A DNA stretch of 64,000 nt from Verrucomicrobiales bacterium (GTDB lineage Bacteria; Verrucomicrobiota; Verrucomicrobiia; Limisphaerales; CANJXF01): positions 46,647 to 110,646 of the forward strand of contig CANJXF010000006.1 in the NCBI GenBank assembly GCA_947478865.1, given 5' to 3'. Below are positions 1 to 7,915 of the stretch, piece by piece. The translations under genes were made by a program, and so were the position numbers. The notes beneath the pieces are model-generated. The model saw only the letters and a program-made list of their open reading frames with translations. It was not told the origin of the DNA and ran no database searches. The number at the start of each line of letters is the position of its first letter. Position 1 is the stretch's first letter.

Positions 1-568
1 TGAAACGAACCAGAGGCCAGACTCTCACCGCTTGCCCTGCCCCGCTATGGACTAAAATTTTCTCCCCTTCCCTGAGCCGCTCAAAGTTCAGATCTTCTTT
101 TGGAGGGAGTTCCAGGCCCAACGCCTTGCCGAGTTCACGCCAACTCTGATAACGGTGCGCGGTGCGTTCCGGCAATGGCAGCGGCTGGGTTAAAAAGCTC
201 TGGCTGTGCAAGCGCGAAAATCCAAAGCGCCGTTCCGCACCAAAAGACCACAAAAGGAAATGATCGCGCGGATCCCATCTGCCCGAGACACCCACTTGAA
301 AACGTTGCGATGAAAGATCCCGCCACAGCCGGAAAATCCTCAACCACGGCCAGGAAAGAAACCGATATTTCCCAGTGAACTCCGTCCAGGGTGCCGAGAA
401 GGGAATCACGGATACTTCGGGCCAAAACCGCTTTTGCAGTTCCAGAGCGAACGGTTTTGCGAGGAGAGTCACCTCATATTTTTTACTGGCTGCCTTTAGG
501 AAAGGCGTGGCAATCGCCAAGTCGCCAATCCCCCACAATTCCAGCACGATTAGTTTTGGTTTCATCAT
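1..568 (-). CDS. Glycosyltransferase family 9 (heptosyltransferase-like), N-terminal part
   Basis: This gene starts at an ATG at 566-568 and runs off the left edge of the window, so only about 189 codons are visible; the ORF track omits it because it has no stop here. The start reads MMKPKLIVLELWGIGDL, the usual opening of ADP-heptose:LPS heptosyltransferase-like GT9 enzymes, in which a beta strand leads to a short G-x-G-D loop. Near the edge lies HSGAG followed by WPLVRF, matching the HPGAG...W.. signature at the start of the nucleotide-sugar-binding half. By family it should transfer a sugar, probably heptose, during LPS or other surface glycan synthesis at the inner membrane. The donor cannot be told from this fragment. 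An adjacent in-frame ATG (563-565) could also serve as start. Confidence 0.8.
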   Translation of the reverse strand, partial: MMKPKLIVLELWGIGDLAIATPFLKAASKKYEVTLLAKPFALELQKRFWPEVSVIPFSAPWTEFTGKYRFLSWPWLRIFRLWRDLSSQRFQVGVSGRWDPRDHFLLWSFGAERRFGFSRLHSQSFLTQPLPLPERTAHRYQSWRELGKALGLELPPKEDLNFERLREGEKILVHSGAGQAVRVWPLVRF

Positions 569-820
569 GACACGAATCTGGGGAGGAGCGGCTAGCCACT
601 CAACCCCGAGCCCTTGGCCCCTTCCGTTTCCGAGGTGACTAAATTCATCGAGACACTGAAAAGTTTAAATAGGTTTCGCATCATGTAAAGTCTGGCCTCA
701 CGGCCTTTGCCTTCATTTGATTCGGCAAATCTGTAATCAATCTTCGAAGAGACAAGGAAATCCTTCGCCTCATTCAATGTTTTTCACGACAAACGCCTTG
801 GCATTTGATACGAATTGGCC

Positions 821-1705
821 ATGCGCAAAATCCTATTCACCCTGCTGGTTGCTTTCGCGGCGCTCACATCGCAGTCGCAAAACAACGTTCATTTTACTCG
901 CACCGAAGATATCCTTTACGCACGAAAATTCGGCACCGCCCTGACGCTCGACGTGATCCAACCGGACAAACCGAACGGACTCGGCATCATCTTCATGGTC
1001 AGCGGCGGATTTTTTTCCAGTCACGAAGCGATCAACCCGAAATCGTATCAGCCCTATCTGGAGCGCGGCTACACCATCTTCGCCATCGTGCATGGGTCGC
1101 AGCCGAAATTTACCATCACGGAAATCGAGCAGGACATCCATCGCGCGGTGCGGTTTGTTCGGCACAATGCGGCCAAATACAAAATCGATCCGAACCATCT
1201 CGGCATCACCGGCGGCAGCGCGGGGGGACATCTCTCGCTGACCATGGGCACGCAGGGAACAAGCGGCAATCCCGACGCCAAGGATCCGATCGATCGCGAG
1301 AGCAGCGCGGTCCAATGCGTGGCCTGCTTTTTTCCGCCAACTGATTTCGCGAACTGGGGCAAGCCAGGCGATGACGCCGTGGGCGTTGGCACTCTGGTCA
1401 AATTCCAGCCCGCCTTCGGTTCGCGCAGTGAAACAGCCGAAAGCCGACAGGCCTTGAGCAAAGAGATTTCTCCCATCCATTACGTCACGGCCAAAATGCC
1501 GCCCACCTTGATCGTCCATGGTGACTCAGACAAGTTGGTACCGCTATACCAGGCGCAAGCCTTTGAGAAACGCTGTCGCGAAGTTGAGGCGCCGTTCAAG
1601 CTGATCGTGCGCGAAGGCAAAGATCACGGCTGGCCCGGCATGGACGTGGACATGCGCGTCTTCGCCGACTGGTTCGACGAACACCTGCGCGGGATCAAGA
1701 AGTAG
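821..1705 (+). CDS. Secreted alpha/beta hydrolase (esterase/lipase-like)
   Basis: A 294-residue protein from ATG 821; the track begins two codons earlier at a TTG. The N-terminus MRKILFTLLVAFAALTSQSQ is a signal peptide, so the enzyme is probably periplasmic or secreted. The nucleophile elbow GGSAGGHLSL (G-x-S-x-G-G) fits the hormone-sensitive-lipase / BD-FAE-like esterases, and later HGDSDKLVP and GKDHGW supply the likely catalytic Asp and His. The segment FMVSGGFFSS is in the place of the usual oxyanion HGGG motif, so the oxyanion hole is non-canonical. Such enzymes cleave ester bonds on small molecules or acylated glycans; the substrate is unknown. It is a stand-alone gene. Confidence 0.85.
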   Translation: MRKILFTLLVAFAALTSQSQNNVHFTRTEDILYARKFGTALTLDVIQPDKPNGLGIIFMVSGGFFSSHEAINPKSYQPYLERGYTIFAIVHGSQPKFTITEIEQDIHRAVRFVRHNAAKYKIDPNHLGITGGSAGGHLSLTMGTQGTSGNPDAKDPIDRESSAVQCVACFFPPTDFANWGKPGDDAVGVGTLVKFQPAFGSRSETAESRQALSKEISPIHYVTAKMPPTLIVHGDSDKLVPLYQAQAFEKRCREVEAPFKLIVREGKDHGWPGMDVDMRVFADWFDEHLRGIKK

Positions 1706-1832
1706 GTTTTCATGAATAGGGAGGCGCAGGGTAAACAGGATATCGGCCCAACGCCTTCCCTGAAATTCTGCCTATCCCTGTAGAAATTTCCTCGTCCTTG
1801 TCTTTGCCTTGCGATTTCGCATAATTTTCTTC

Positions 1833-2060
1833 ATGCCAATCTACGAATTTCATTGTGACAAATGCGGCGCGGACAACGAACTGCTCGTGCGCTCCAGCGA
1901 CTGGCAAGGCACGCCCTGTCCCAAATGCGGTTCGACCCGGCTGACGAAAAAGTTTTCCACCTTCGCTTCCTCAGTCAGCGGACAGGATAGCGGCCCATCG
2001 TGCTCAGGTGTGCCCAGCTCGTGCGGCCGCTGCGGCACCGGCGTGCCTCACTCGCACTGA
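1833..2060 (+). CDS. FmdB-type zinc ribbon protein
   Basis: A 75-residue protein. ATG 1833 is preferred to the TTG at 1809 because the FmdB-family domain begins at MPIYEFHCDKCG. Two CxxC pairs (CDKCG and CPKCG) form a zinc ribbon, and the C-terminal third is rich in Cys, Gly and Ser (SSCGRCGTG), as is common in this family. FmdB-like proteins are often labelled putative regulators, but their biochemical role is not established. The gene stands alone, 53 bases before the SUKH gene. Confidence 0.85.
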   Translation: MPIYEFHCDKCGADNELLVRSSDWQGTPCPKCGSTRLTKKFSTFASSVSGQDSGPSCSGVPSSCGRCGTGVPHSH

Positions 2061-2113
2061 AAATCAACCCAGCGACAACCCATCGTGTTAAGAATCACCT
2101 ATAGCCTGCTGTT

Positions 2114-2569
2114 ATGAAACTATCCGAAGTCATCGCCGAATTACGAACTCTCAACGAACCTGCGCCAAAGCCGGCGCGACTGCCGACCGAAACCGAAGTG
2201 GCCGCGGTGGAGAAGCGTCTTGGAATCCGTTTCCAAACTGACTACCGTTATTTTCTGCTGCACGGCAGCGACATCATTTATGGAGCGGTCGAGCCGGCCA
2301 TGGTTACGCCCGATGCGGGCCATTTGGATTTGGTTGAGCTAGCCACCGAGGCGTGGGAGGTGGGCGTGCCGGCCGAATTGCTGCCGTTTTGCGAATCAGA
2401 CGGCGACTACTATTGCCTGAAAACGAATGGGCGCGTTCTTTATTGGTCGGATGAGGGCAGCATCAACGAGAGCTGGCCCAATCTCGCCACCTGGATTCAG
2501 CAGGTCTGGATGGAAGAACAAGAAGAGCAAGACGAGGACGAGGAGCCCGAAGAAGACGACGACGAATGA
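2114..2569 (+). CDS. SMI1/KNR4 (SUKH) family protein with acidic tail
   Basis: A 151-residue protein with the SUKH pattern: an N-terminal helix, LPTETEVAAVEKRLGIRF, then the DYRYFLLHGS strand/helix and later LLPFCESDGDYYCL and VLYWSDEG. The last 20 or so residues are almost wholly Glu and Asp (EEQDEDEEPEEDDDE), probably a disordered acidic tail. SUKH proteins are often immunity proteins of polymorphic toxins or general protein-binding modules. No toxin gene is adjacent, so a housekeeping or orphan-immunity role is equally possible. It is convergent with the HAD gene, 60 bases away. Confidence 0.8.
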   Translation: MKLSEVIAELRTLNEPAPKPARLPTETEVAAVEKRLGIRFQTDYRYFLLHGSDIIYGAVEPAMVTPDAGHLDLVELATEAWEVGVPAELLPFCESDGDYYCLKTNGRVLYWSDEGSINESWPNLATWIQQVWMEEQEEQDEDEEPEEDDDE

Positions 2570-2629
2570 AAGCGGTCGACATGTCCCGGAGATAGGTTGA
2601 GTGGATAAGTGGCTTTCCGAATTGAAAAC

Positions 2630-3304
2630 TCATCGTAGCTGCTCCGCCTTGAATGCGCGCAAATCCTCCACCGCCCAATCGGGCTTGTGGGCGTGCAGTT
2701 CGTCGAGCTTGGAACCGCCGGTCGCCACAGCAAGAACCTTGGCGCCGATCGCGCGCGCGCAGCGGATGTCCAGCGGCGTGTCGCCAATCACCAGGACTTC
2801 TTCGCCGCGCAATTTCGTTTTCAAAACTTCTTCGCCGCGTTGCTTGGCGATGGCTGCGATCTGGTCGCGCTCCTCGTGGTCGTCGGCGAACCCGCCGAAC
2901 GCGAACGATTTCCACAAGTTGTAATGGCGCAATTTGATTTCCGCGCCGCGCCGGATATTTCCGGTGAGCAAACCGATCGCTGGCGGATTGGATTGCAGGC
3001 GCAGTTCATTCAAAAGCGGATTCACTCCGGGACAGATACCGCCTTCGCACTGCAAAATCATTTGCTCCAGATGCGACAAGTAGGTTTCAAAGAAACGTTC
3101 GAAATGGGTCGCGTCCGGGGTGATGCCGTGATGGGAAAAGAACTCGCGCACGAGCGAGACATCGGTGCGTCCGGCGAATTTTAATTTCTCCGCGCCGTTG
3201 GCGAGACCGAATTCCGTTTCAAACGCGCGCGTGAACGCCTTGACCCCCGCCCCGCCGGTGCGCACGAGCGTCCCGTCGATATCAAATAAAACCAGTTTAA
3301 TCAT
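2630..3304 (-). CDS. HAD-superfamily phosphatase (phosphoglycolate-phosphatase-like)
   Basis: A 224-residue cytosolic HAD hydrolase. Motif I is FDIDGTLVRT (nucleophile Asp8, acid Asp10), motif II LLTGN, motif III near RGEEVL and motif IV VIGDTPLDIRCA. The helical cap between motifs I and II is of the C1 type seen in Gph/PGMB-like enzymes. The length is normal for this group. It should dephosphorylate a small phosphorylated metabolite; the substrate cannot be assigned by sequence alone. It is a single gene, divergent from the pseudopilin gene at 3351. Confidence 0.85.
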   Translation of the reverse strand: MIKLVLFDIDGTLVRTGGAGVKAFTRAFETEFGLANGAEKLKFAGRTDVSLVREFFSHHGITPDATHFERFFETYLSHLEQMILQCEGGICPGVNPLLNELRLQSNPPAIGLLTGNIRRGAEIKLRHYNLWKSFAFGGFADDHEERDQIAAIAKQRGEEVLKTKLRGEEVLVIGDTPLDIRCARAIGAKVLAVATGGSKLDELHAHKPDWAVEDLRAFKAEQLR

Positions 3305-3350
3305 TTCGGCGACAATGGTAGGCTAGCCGTCAATCTTTCATCTCAAAAAA

Positions 3351-4031
3351 GTGGTGAGGCCGAAGAATTCAGTGAAAAACAAAATTGCCTTCACGTTGAT
3401 CGAGCTCTTGGTCGTCATCGCGATCATCGCGATTCTCGCGGGGTTGTTGTTGCCCGCACTCGCCAAGGCAAAAGAAAAAGCCAATGCCACGCAGTGCCTG
3501 AACAACCTGAAGCAATGGGGCTTGGCCACGCAGCTTTACGCCACCGACAACAACGACTATTTGCCGCCAGAAGGTTTTGGCAGCCCAGGAGCAGGCCCCA
3601 TCACGAGCAGCGCCTGGTATGTTGATTTGCCGAAAATGCTGGGCCTTCCGGCTTACGACACGATGCCATGGCGCACGAATGCGATCAAACCAGCGCTTTC
3701 CCTCTTCGTTTGTCCGTCCAATCCGCGGCTCAGCAATGGCAACAATCTTTTCCATTACTGTCTCAACGAAAACGTCGATGGAACCGGCGTCAACGACAAG
3801 CCAACGAAAATTGGCTCGATCAACAACCCAACCCAGATGGTCTGGATCTTTGATTCGAAAAACCTCCCCGCCGTTGGCGGATGGACCTTCGTTCACACCA
3901 ATCTCCACAGCAAAGGCGCGCAGTTCACTTTTCTCGACGGCCACGCGGCGCGATTTAGAAGCGCGGATTACTGGGATTTCGCCAGCAACACAGCGCGCAC
4001 AAACAATCCGAATCTCCGCTGGATTCCCTGA
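3351..4031 (+). CDS. Pseudopilin-like protein (prepilin N-terminal domain, H-x9-DG)
   Basis: A 226-residue protein starting at GTG 3351 (GTG 3354 is possible). The N-terminus has a basic leader and then [20 protein letters not shown], the class III signal cleaved by prepilin peptidase between Ala13 and Phe14, with Glu at position +5. Ala replaces the usual Gly at -1. The rest resembles the globular domain abundant in Planctomycetes and Verrucomicrobia, closing with [12 protein letters not shown] (an H-x9-DG motif). These proteins resemble type II secretion GspG/H pseudopilins but are usually scattered through the genome away from secretion genes, as here. Function unknown; location inner membrane or periplasm. 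Confidence 0.85.
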   Translation: MVRPKNSVKNKIAFTLIELLVVIAIIAILAGLLLPALAKAKEKANATQCLNNLKQWGLATQLYATDNNDYLPPEGFGSPGAGPITSSAWYVDLPKMLGLPAYDTMPWRTNAIKPALSLFVCPSNPRLSNGNNLFHYCLNENVDGTGVNDKPTKIGSINNPTQMVWIFDSKNLPAVGGWTFVHTNLHSKGAQFTFLDGHAARFRSADYWDFASNTARTNNPNLRWIP

Positions 4032-4086
4032 CGAATCTTTTCCAAATTCTTTGCCTTGCCGACTGGCTCCCGGTTAAATTTCGCGG

Positions 4087-5484
4087 ATGAAATCCCGCCC
4101 CAATTTGCTTTTCATCCTCTGCTGTTTTCTTGGCAGTCTGCTTCCGCTGGCTCAAGCAGTCGCGCGTCCGCCGAACATCATCATCATTCTCGCTGACGAC
4201 CTCGGTTACGGCGACCTCGGTTGCTACGGTCATCCGAGCATTCGCACGCCGAACCTCGACCGCATGGCTGCCGAAGGAATGCGCTTCACTGATTTTTACG
4301 TTGCCGCCACCGTCTGCACACCGAGCCGCGCGGCATTGCTCACTGGCCGTTTGCCCATCCGCACCGGCATGGCGGGAAGCGAATCGCGTCGCGTGCTTTA
4401 CGGAGTTTCAACCGGCGGTCTGCCGACGAACGAAGTCACGATTGCCACTGCGCTCAAATCGAAGAATTACGCCACCGCCTGCATCGGCAAATGGCATCTT
4501 GGCCACCTGCCACAATTCCTGCCGACCTCGCACGGTTTTGACTCCTACTTCGGCTTGCTCTGGTCCAACGACATGGAGCCGAATGGGAAAAATGCCAAAC
4601 GCGCCTCGCAAGACCTCGATGCCGATCAGTCCTGGTGGAAACCTTCGCTCTACCGGAATGATAAGGTCATCGAGCAGCCGACCGACTTGTCGTTGTTAAC
4701 AAAACGTTACACCGCCGAGGCAACACAATTTATTCGCGACCATAAAAAGAAGCCGTTCTTCCTCTATCTCCCTCACACCTACCCGCACATGCCGCTGTTT
4801 GCTTCAAAAAATTTCAAGGGAACCTCGGCTCGCGGTTTATATGGAGACGTCGTGCAGGAGCTAGACTGGAGCGTCGGACAAATTCTGGAAACGTTGCGCA
4901 AAGAGAACTTGGCGGAAAATACCTTGGTGTTTTTCACCAGCGACAATGGCCCCTGGCTGATCAAGGAACTTGCCGGCGGCTCGGCCGGCCCGCTCCGCGA
5001 AGGCAAAGGCAGCACGTGGGAAGGCGGCATGCGCGAACCGGCCATCGCCTGGTGGCCGAAAAAGATCAAGGCTGGCGGCGTCACCAGCGCGCTCGCTTCC
5101 TCGCTGGATTTGATTAACACCTGCGCCGCGCTGGCCGGCGCGACGCTGCCCAAAGACCGAACGATGGATGGCGTCAACCTCGCGCCGATTCTTTTTGGAA
5201 ACGGAAAAAGCGAACGTGACCTGATGTTTTATTATCGCGGAAACGAACTGTTCGCGGTGCGCAAAGGGGATTTTAAAGCGCACTTCCAAACCGCGCCGGG
5301 CTACCCGGGAAATCGAGCGCAGGACAAATTTGAAAAGCACGAAACACCGCTGTTGTTCAACCTCGTGCAGGACCCCGGGGAGCGATTCAACATCGCCAGC
5401 GCCCACGCCGATGTGCTCGCCGACATCCAGCGCGAAGTCGCAAAGCATCGCGCCAACCTGGTCCCCGGCACGCCACAATATTGA
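4087..5484 (+). CDS. Secreted sulfatase (arylsulfatase A-like)
   Basis: A 465-residue sulfatase with a signal peptide ending near residue 26. Metal-binding Asp37 and Asp38 lie in [10 protein letters not shown], and the signature [12 protein letters not shown] places the catalytic Cys at residue 77 for conversion to formylglycine (C-x-P-S-R, aerobic FGE type). GKWHLGHL and a later TSDNGPW (near residue 285) provide further active-site and metal ligands. Such enzymes remove sulfate esters from polysaccharides or glycolipids in the periplasm or outside. The TauE/SafE exporter gene follows 184 bases downstream on the same strand, which could suit disposal of sulfur oxyanions, but this link is only suggestive. 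Confidence 0.92.
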   Translation: MKSRPNLLFILCCFLGSLLPLAQAVARPPNIIIILADDLGYGDLGCYGHPSIRTPNLDRMAAEGMRFTDFYVAATVCTPSRAALLTGRLPIRTGMAGSESRRVLYGVSTGGLPTNEVTIATALKSKNYATACIGKWHLGHLPQFLPTSHGFDSYFGLLWSNDMEPNGKNAKRASQDLDADQSWWKPSLYRNDKVIEQPTDLSLLTKRYTAEATQFIRDHKKKPFFLYLPHTYPHMPLFASKNFKGTSARGLYGDVVQELDWSVGQILETLRKENLAENTLVFFTSDNGPWLIKELAGGSAGPLREGKGSTWEGGMREPAIAWWPKKIKAGGVTSALASSLDLINTCAALAGATLPKDRTMDGVNLAPILFGNGKSERDLMFYYRGNELFAVRKGDFKAHFQTAPGYPGNRAQDKFEKHETPLLFNLVQDPGERFNIASAHADVLADIQREVAKHRANLVPGTPQY

Positions 5485-5505
5485 TTCTGCCACGAACGAA
5501 GGAGC

Positions 5506-5521
5506 GCGGCATTTATGCCGC
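5506..5521. repeat. Small palindrome in the gap after the sulfatase gene
   Basis: The intergenic stretch 5485-5668 (184 bases) contains GCGGCATTTATGCCGC, an inverted repeat of 7 bp around a 2-base centre (or 6 bp around 4). It is not followed by a T-run, so it is a poor Rho-independent terminator. It resembles small dispersed palindromic elements, but I found no second copy in the window. The rest of the gap holds no gene. Confidence 0.3.
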
Positions 5522-5668
5522 TTCAAGATGGCAACAAGAGAAGCGGTCCGGACTTTATTTGCGCGAGGCTTGACGCATTGATCAAGGGGCATGAACTCAG
5601 CACTCCCGCAAGCTTTGTCTCGTAAACCCTGCTGGAGTTTCATCCGAAACTAATTACGCTGCGCCGCA

Positions 5669-6385
5669 ATGAATTGGCCTCTCATCATCGCCATCCTGTC
5701 CTGCGCTGGCTTCGTGCAAGGCATGACCGGCTTTGGCTTCGGACTCGTTTCGATGTCCCTCTTGCCCGCGATTCTCGGCCTGAAGCAAGCCGCGGCGATC
5801 GGCACCTTTTATGGATTGCTCGTGATCATTGGGACCTTCATTCGGCACTACCGCGATTACAATTGGCGCCTCGGAATCCCCTTCCTGATCAGCTCCTGCA
5901 TCGGCGTGCCTGTGGGTGTTTATTTTCTGGAAAATCTGAATGAAGGACTTCTGCTCAAAGTGCTCGGCGTGGTGATGGTCTATTTTGCCGTGCGGGAATT
6001 CGTTTTCAAAAAACGCCTGGAAAGCATCAGCACTCCCACGTCTATTCCGTTCGGTCTGTTCAGCGGCTGCTTGAGCGGTGCGTTTAATCTCGGCGGAATT
6101 CCCACCGCGACCTACGCCTACGCGCACCCCTGGACGCGCGGACAAATCATGGCGTTTTTGCAAACCATGTTGATCCTCAGTTGCACGCTGCGCCTTTTTC
6201 TCTACGGCAAAATTGGCTATCTCAAGGAGTTTTCCTGGAGCTTCGGCGCGATCGTCGCGGTGCCGCTGTTCGCCTCGATGTTTTTCGGCAACTACGTCAT
6301 GAGCCGCATTCATCCCAGGCATATGCGGAAAGGGATTTTTGCGTTCATCGGCCTGGCGGGACTTTACTACTTGTTTCTTCACTGA
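5669..6385 (+). CDS. TauE/SafE family sulfite/anion exporter
   Basis: A 238-residue integral membrane protein of about seven or eight hydrophobic segments. The start MNWPLIIAILSCAGFVQGMTGFGFGLVSM carries the family's first-helix pattern (G-x-TGFGFGL), and the second half repeats it as FGLFSGCLSGAFNLGGIPT. TauE/SafE carriers move sulfite, sulfoacetate or other organosulfur anions across the inner membrane. Substrate is unassigned here; the sulfatase upstream is the only contextual hint. Confidence 0.85.
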   Translation: MNWPLIIAILSCAGFVQGMTGFGFGLVSMSLLPAILGLKQAAAIGTFYGLLVIIGTFIRHYRDYNWRLGIPFLISSCIGVPVGVYFLENLNEGLLLKVLGVVMVYFAVREFVFKKRLESISTPTSIPFGLFSGCLSGAFNLGGIPTATYAYAHPWTRGQIMAFLQTMLILSCTLRLFLYGKIGYLKEFSWSFGAIVAVPLFASMFFGNYVMSRIHPRHMRKGIFAFIGLAGLYYLFLH

Positions 6386-6461
6386 ATCGAACTCACGAGA
6401 GCGCGTTGACTTTCCAGAAAAAAATTAGCAGGCTCGCGTCGTTCCCGTTTCAACAAATTGC

Positions 6462-6662
6462 ATGAAAACAAAAATCATTCCCGTTCTCCTGCTCGCCGTG
6501 GTGGCGATCGTTCTCCAAGGCTGCATCGCCTTTCCGCCGTTGGTTCAGGTGGAGCATAAAGAATCCGCCAACAACAACGACGCCATCATGCGCAAACTCG
6601 ATTCAATCGAACGCCGCCTGGACAATCTTGAAAAACGGCCGATGAACCGCCCGCCGCAATAA
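6462..6662 (+). CDS. Small lipoprotein with short coiled coil
   Basis: A 66-residue protein with a signal peptide and lipobox VLQGC, so mature Cys21 is probably lipidated. The remainder is a short amphipathic heptad stretch (MRKLDSIERRLDNLEKR) that could oligomerise. There is no recognisable family. The next gene starts 2 bases after its stop, so it is probably co-transcribed with the RidA gene, although no functional link is obvious. Confidence 0.7.
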   Translation: MKTKIIPVLLLAVVAIVLQGCIAFPPLVQVEHKESANNNDAIMRKLDSIERRLDNLEKRPMNRPPQ

Positions 6663-6664
6663 TC

Positions 6665-7051
6665 ATGGCCAAAAAAGAAATCAAACATCCGGAAAAAGAG
6701 AAAAGCACCGGCGCCTATTCCGCCGGCGTGGAAATCGATGGCTGGGTCTTTGTCAGCGGACAAGGCCCGCTCGATTCGAAAACAGCTGAGGTGATTCGCG
6801 GCAGCATCGAGGAAGAAACATTGCTCGCGCTGTCGCATATCGAAAAAATCCTGCGCGCCGCCGGTTGCACGTTGCACGACGTCGTCAAAAGCACCGTGCA
6901 TCTCTCAGACATCAAGGACTTCGACCGTTTCAACGCCGTTTACAAAAACTTTTTCAAGGACGTCTCCGTCCTGCCTGCGCGAACTACCGTCCAATCGGTC
7001 CTGTGGGGCGGCATCAAAGTGGAGATCGATGTCGTGGCGAAGAAGAGTTGA
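6665..7051 (+). CDS. RidA-family protein (YjgF/YER057c/UK114)
   Basis: A 128-residue cytosolic protein of normal RidA length. Recognisable elements are GAYSAGVEIDGWVFVSGQGPLD near the N-terminus and the C-terminal PARTTVQSVLWGGIKVEID, where the Arg corresponds to the conserved Arg that binds the substrate carboxylate. RidA proteins form trimers and deaminate reactive enamines/imines released by PLP enzymes. The C-terminal motif is VEIDVVA rather than the VEIEAIA common in RidA itself, so a Rid-family member of slightly different specificity is possible. Confidence 0.88.
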   Translation: MAKKEIKHPEKEKSTGAYSAGVEIDGWVFVSGQGPLDSKTAEVIRGSIEEETLLALSHIEKILRAAGCTLHDVVKSTVHLSDIKDFDRFNAVYKNFFKDVSVLPARTTVQSVLWGGIKVEIDVVAKKS

Positions 7052-7079
7052 TTCCACAAAGTCTCAAGACACGGCTCAC

Positions 7080-7826
7080 TTAATCCATCTCCAGCGAAGC
7101 CAGCACCTCCGGGTCGCGCACATCCACCCAGCGACCTTGAATTTCCAGGCCGGCAATTTTTTCCCCAGCGGCGAGCATCGCGATGATCGCGTCGGTTAAT
7201 TCGTATTCGCCGCGCGGCGACTTTTGCAGCTTGGCCGTGAATTCGAAAAGCGTCGGTTTGAAAATGTAAATCCCGGCGTTGTACCAGGCGGTATCGCCTT
7301 CTTTCAGCAAACCTTCGCGATGAAGTTCGTCGAGTTGCGCGGCGCTTGGCTTTTCCACCAACCGCGTGAGACAGAATTCGTGATCGAAAAAGTTCAAGCC
7401 GCCCTTCGTCACATCCTGGCTGCCGGTCGCGGTGACCAATCCGGAGAAGGTTCCCTCGCCAAAACGCTCGATCATTTGCCCGTAGGTTTCGGGCTTCACC
7501 AAAATGTCGCCGTAGGTGAGAACAAAATTATCGTCACCCACAAAATCTTTGGCGAGTTCAGGCGCTTTGCCGGTTCCGTCCAGAACCACTTGCCGCCCAT
7601 AGGAAATTTTCACGCCGAGTTTTTGGCCATCGCCAAAATAGGTTTCGATCGTTTCCGCCTTGAACCCGGTCACGATAAAAAACTCGCGCACTCCGGCCGT
7701 CATCAGCCCTTCGATGATGTGTTCGAGAATGGGTTTCCCCTGCACTTTCAACATCGGCTTGGGAACTTCGTTGGTGAGTTCGCGCATCCGCGTTCCTTTT
7801 CCCGCAGCTAAAATGACAGCTTTCAT
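7080..7826 (-). CDS. Sugar-phosphate nucleotidyltransferase
   Basis: A 248-residue member of the NTP_transferase family. The N-terminal loop LAAGKGTRMRELT and the following PKPML are the NTP-binding signature, LTYGDILV supplies the metal-binding Asp, and GLVTATG and the VEKPS segment fit the sugar-1-phosphate site. It lacks a C-terminal left-handed beta-helix, so it resembles RfbA/RmlA- or MurU/HddC-like enzymes rather than GlmU. It should make an NDP-sugar for surface glycan synthesis; the sugar is not determined. It is divergent from the heme-protein gene at 7916 across 89 bases. Confidence 0.85.
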   Translation of the reverse strand: MKAVILAAGKGTRMRELTNEVPKPMLKVQGKPILEHIIEGLMTAGVREFFIVTGFKAETIETYFGDGQKLGVKISYGRQVVLDGTGKAPELAKDFVGDDNFVLTYGDILVKPETYGQMIERFGEGTFSGLVTATGSQDVTKGGLNFFDHEFCLTRLVEKPSAAQLDELHREGLLKEGDTAWYNAGIYIFKPTLFEFTAKLQKSPRGEYELTDAIIAMLAAGEKIAGLEIQGRWVDVRDPEVLASLEMD

Positions 7827-7915
7827 CTACTCACAAAGGAACATGGATAATTTGAATTCAAAAGAAATTTTTCCTCGCGTCGGCGAATCACTGTAAACAA
7901 AATATAGAAAATCAC

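Noticed and set aside
592-777. 61-residue minus ORF upstream of the glycosyltransferase
   Set aside because: Short, no motif, mixed composition; the 252-base gap 569-820 seems to be intergenic.
833-1519. 228-residue antisense ORF over the alpha/beta hydrolase
   Set aside because: It is a mirror frame in GC-rich coding DNA, with Arg-rich composition and no domain; the plus frame has a signal peptide and catalytic motifs.
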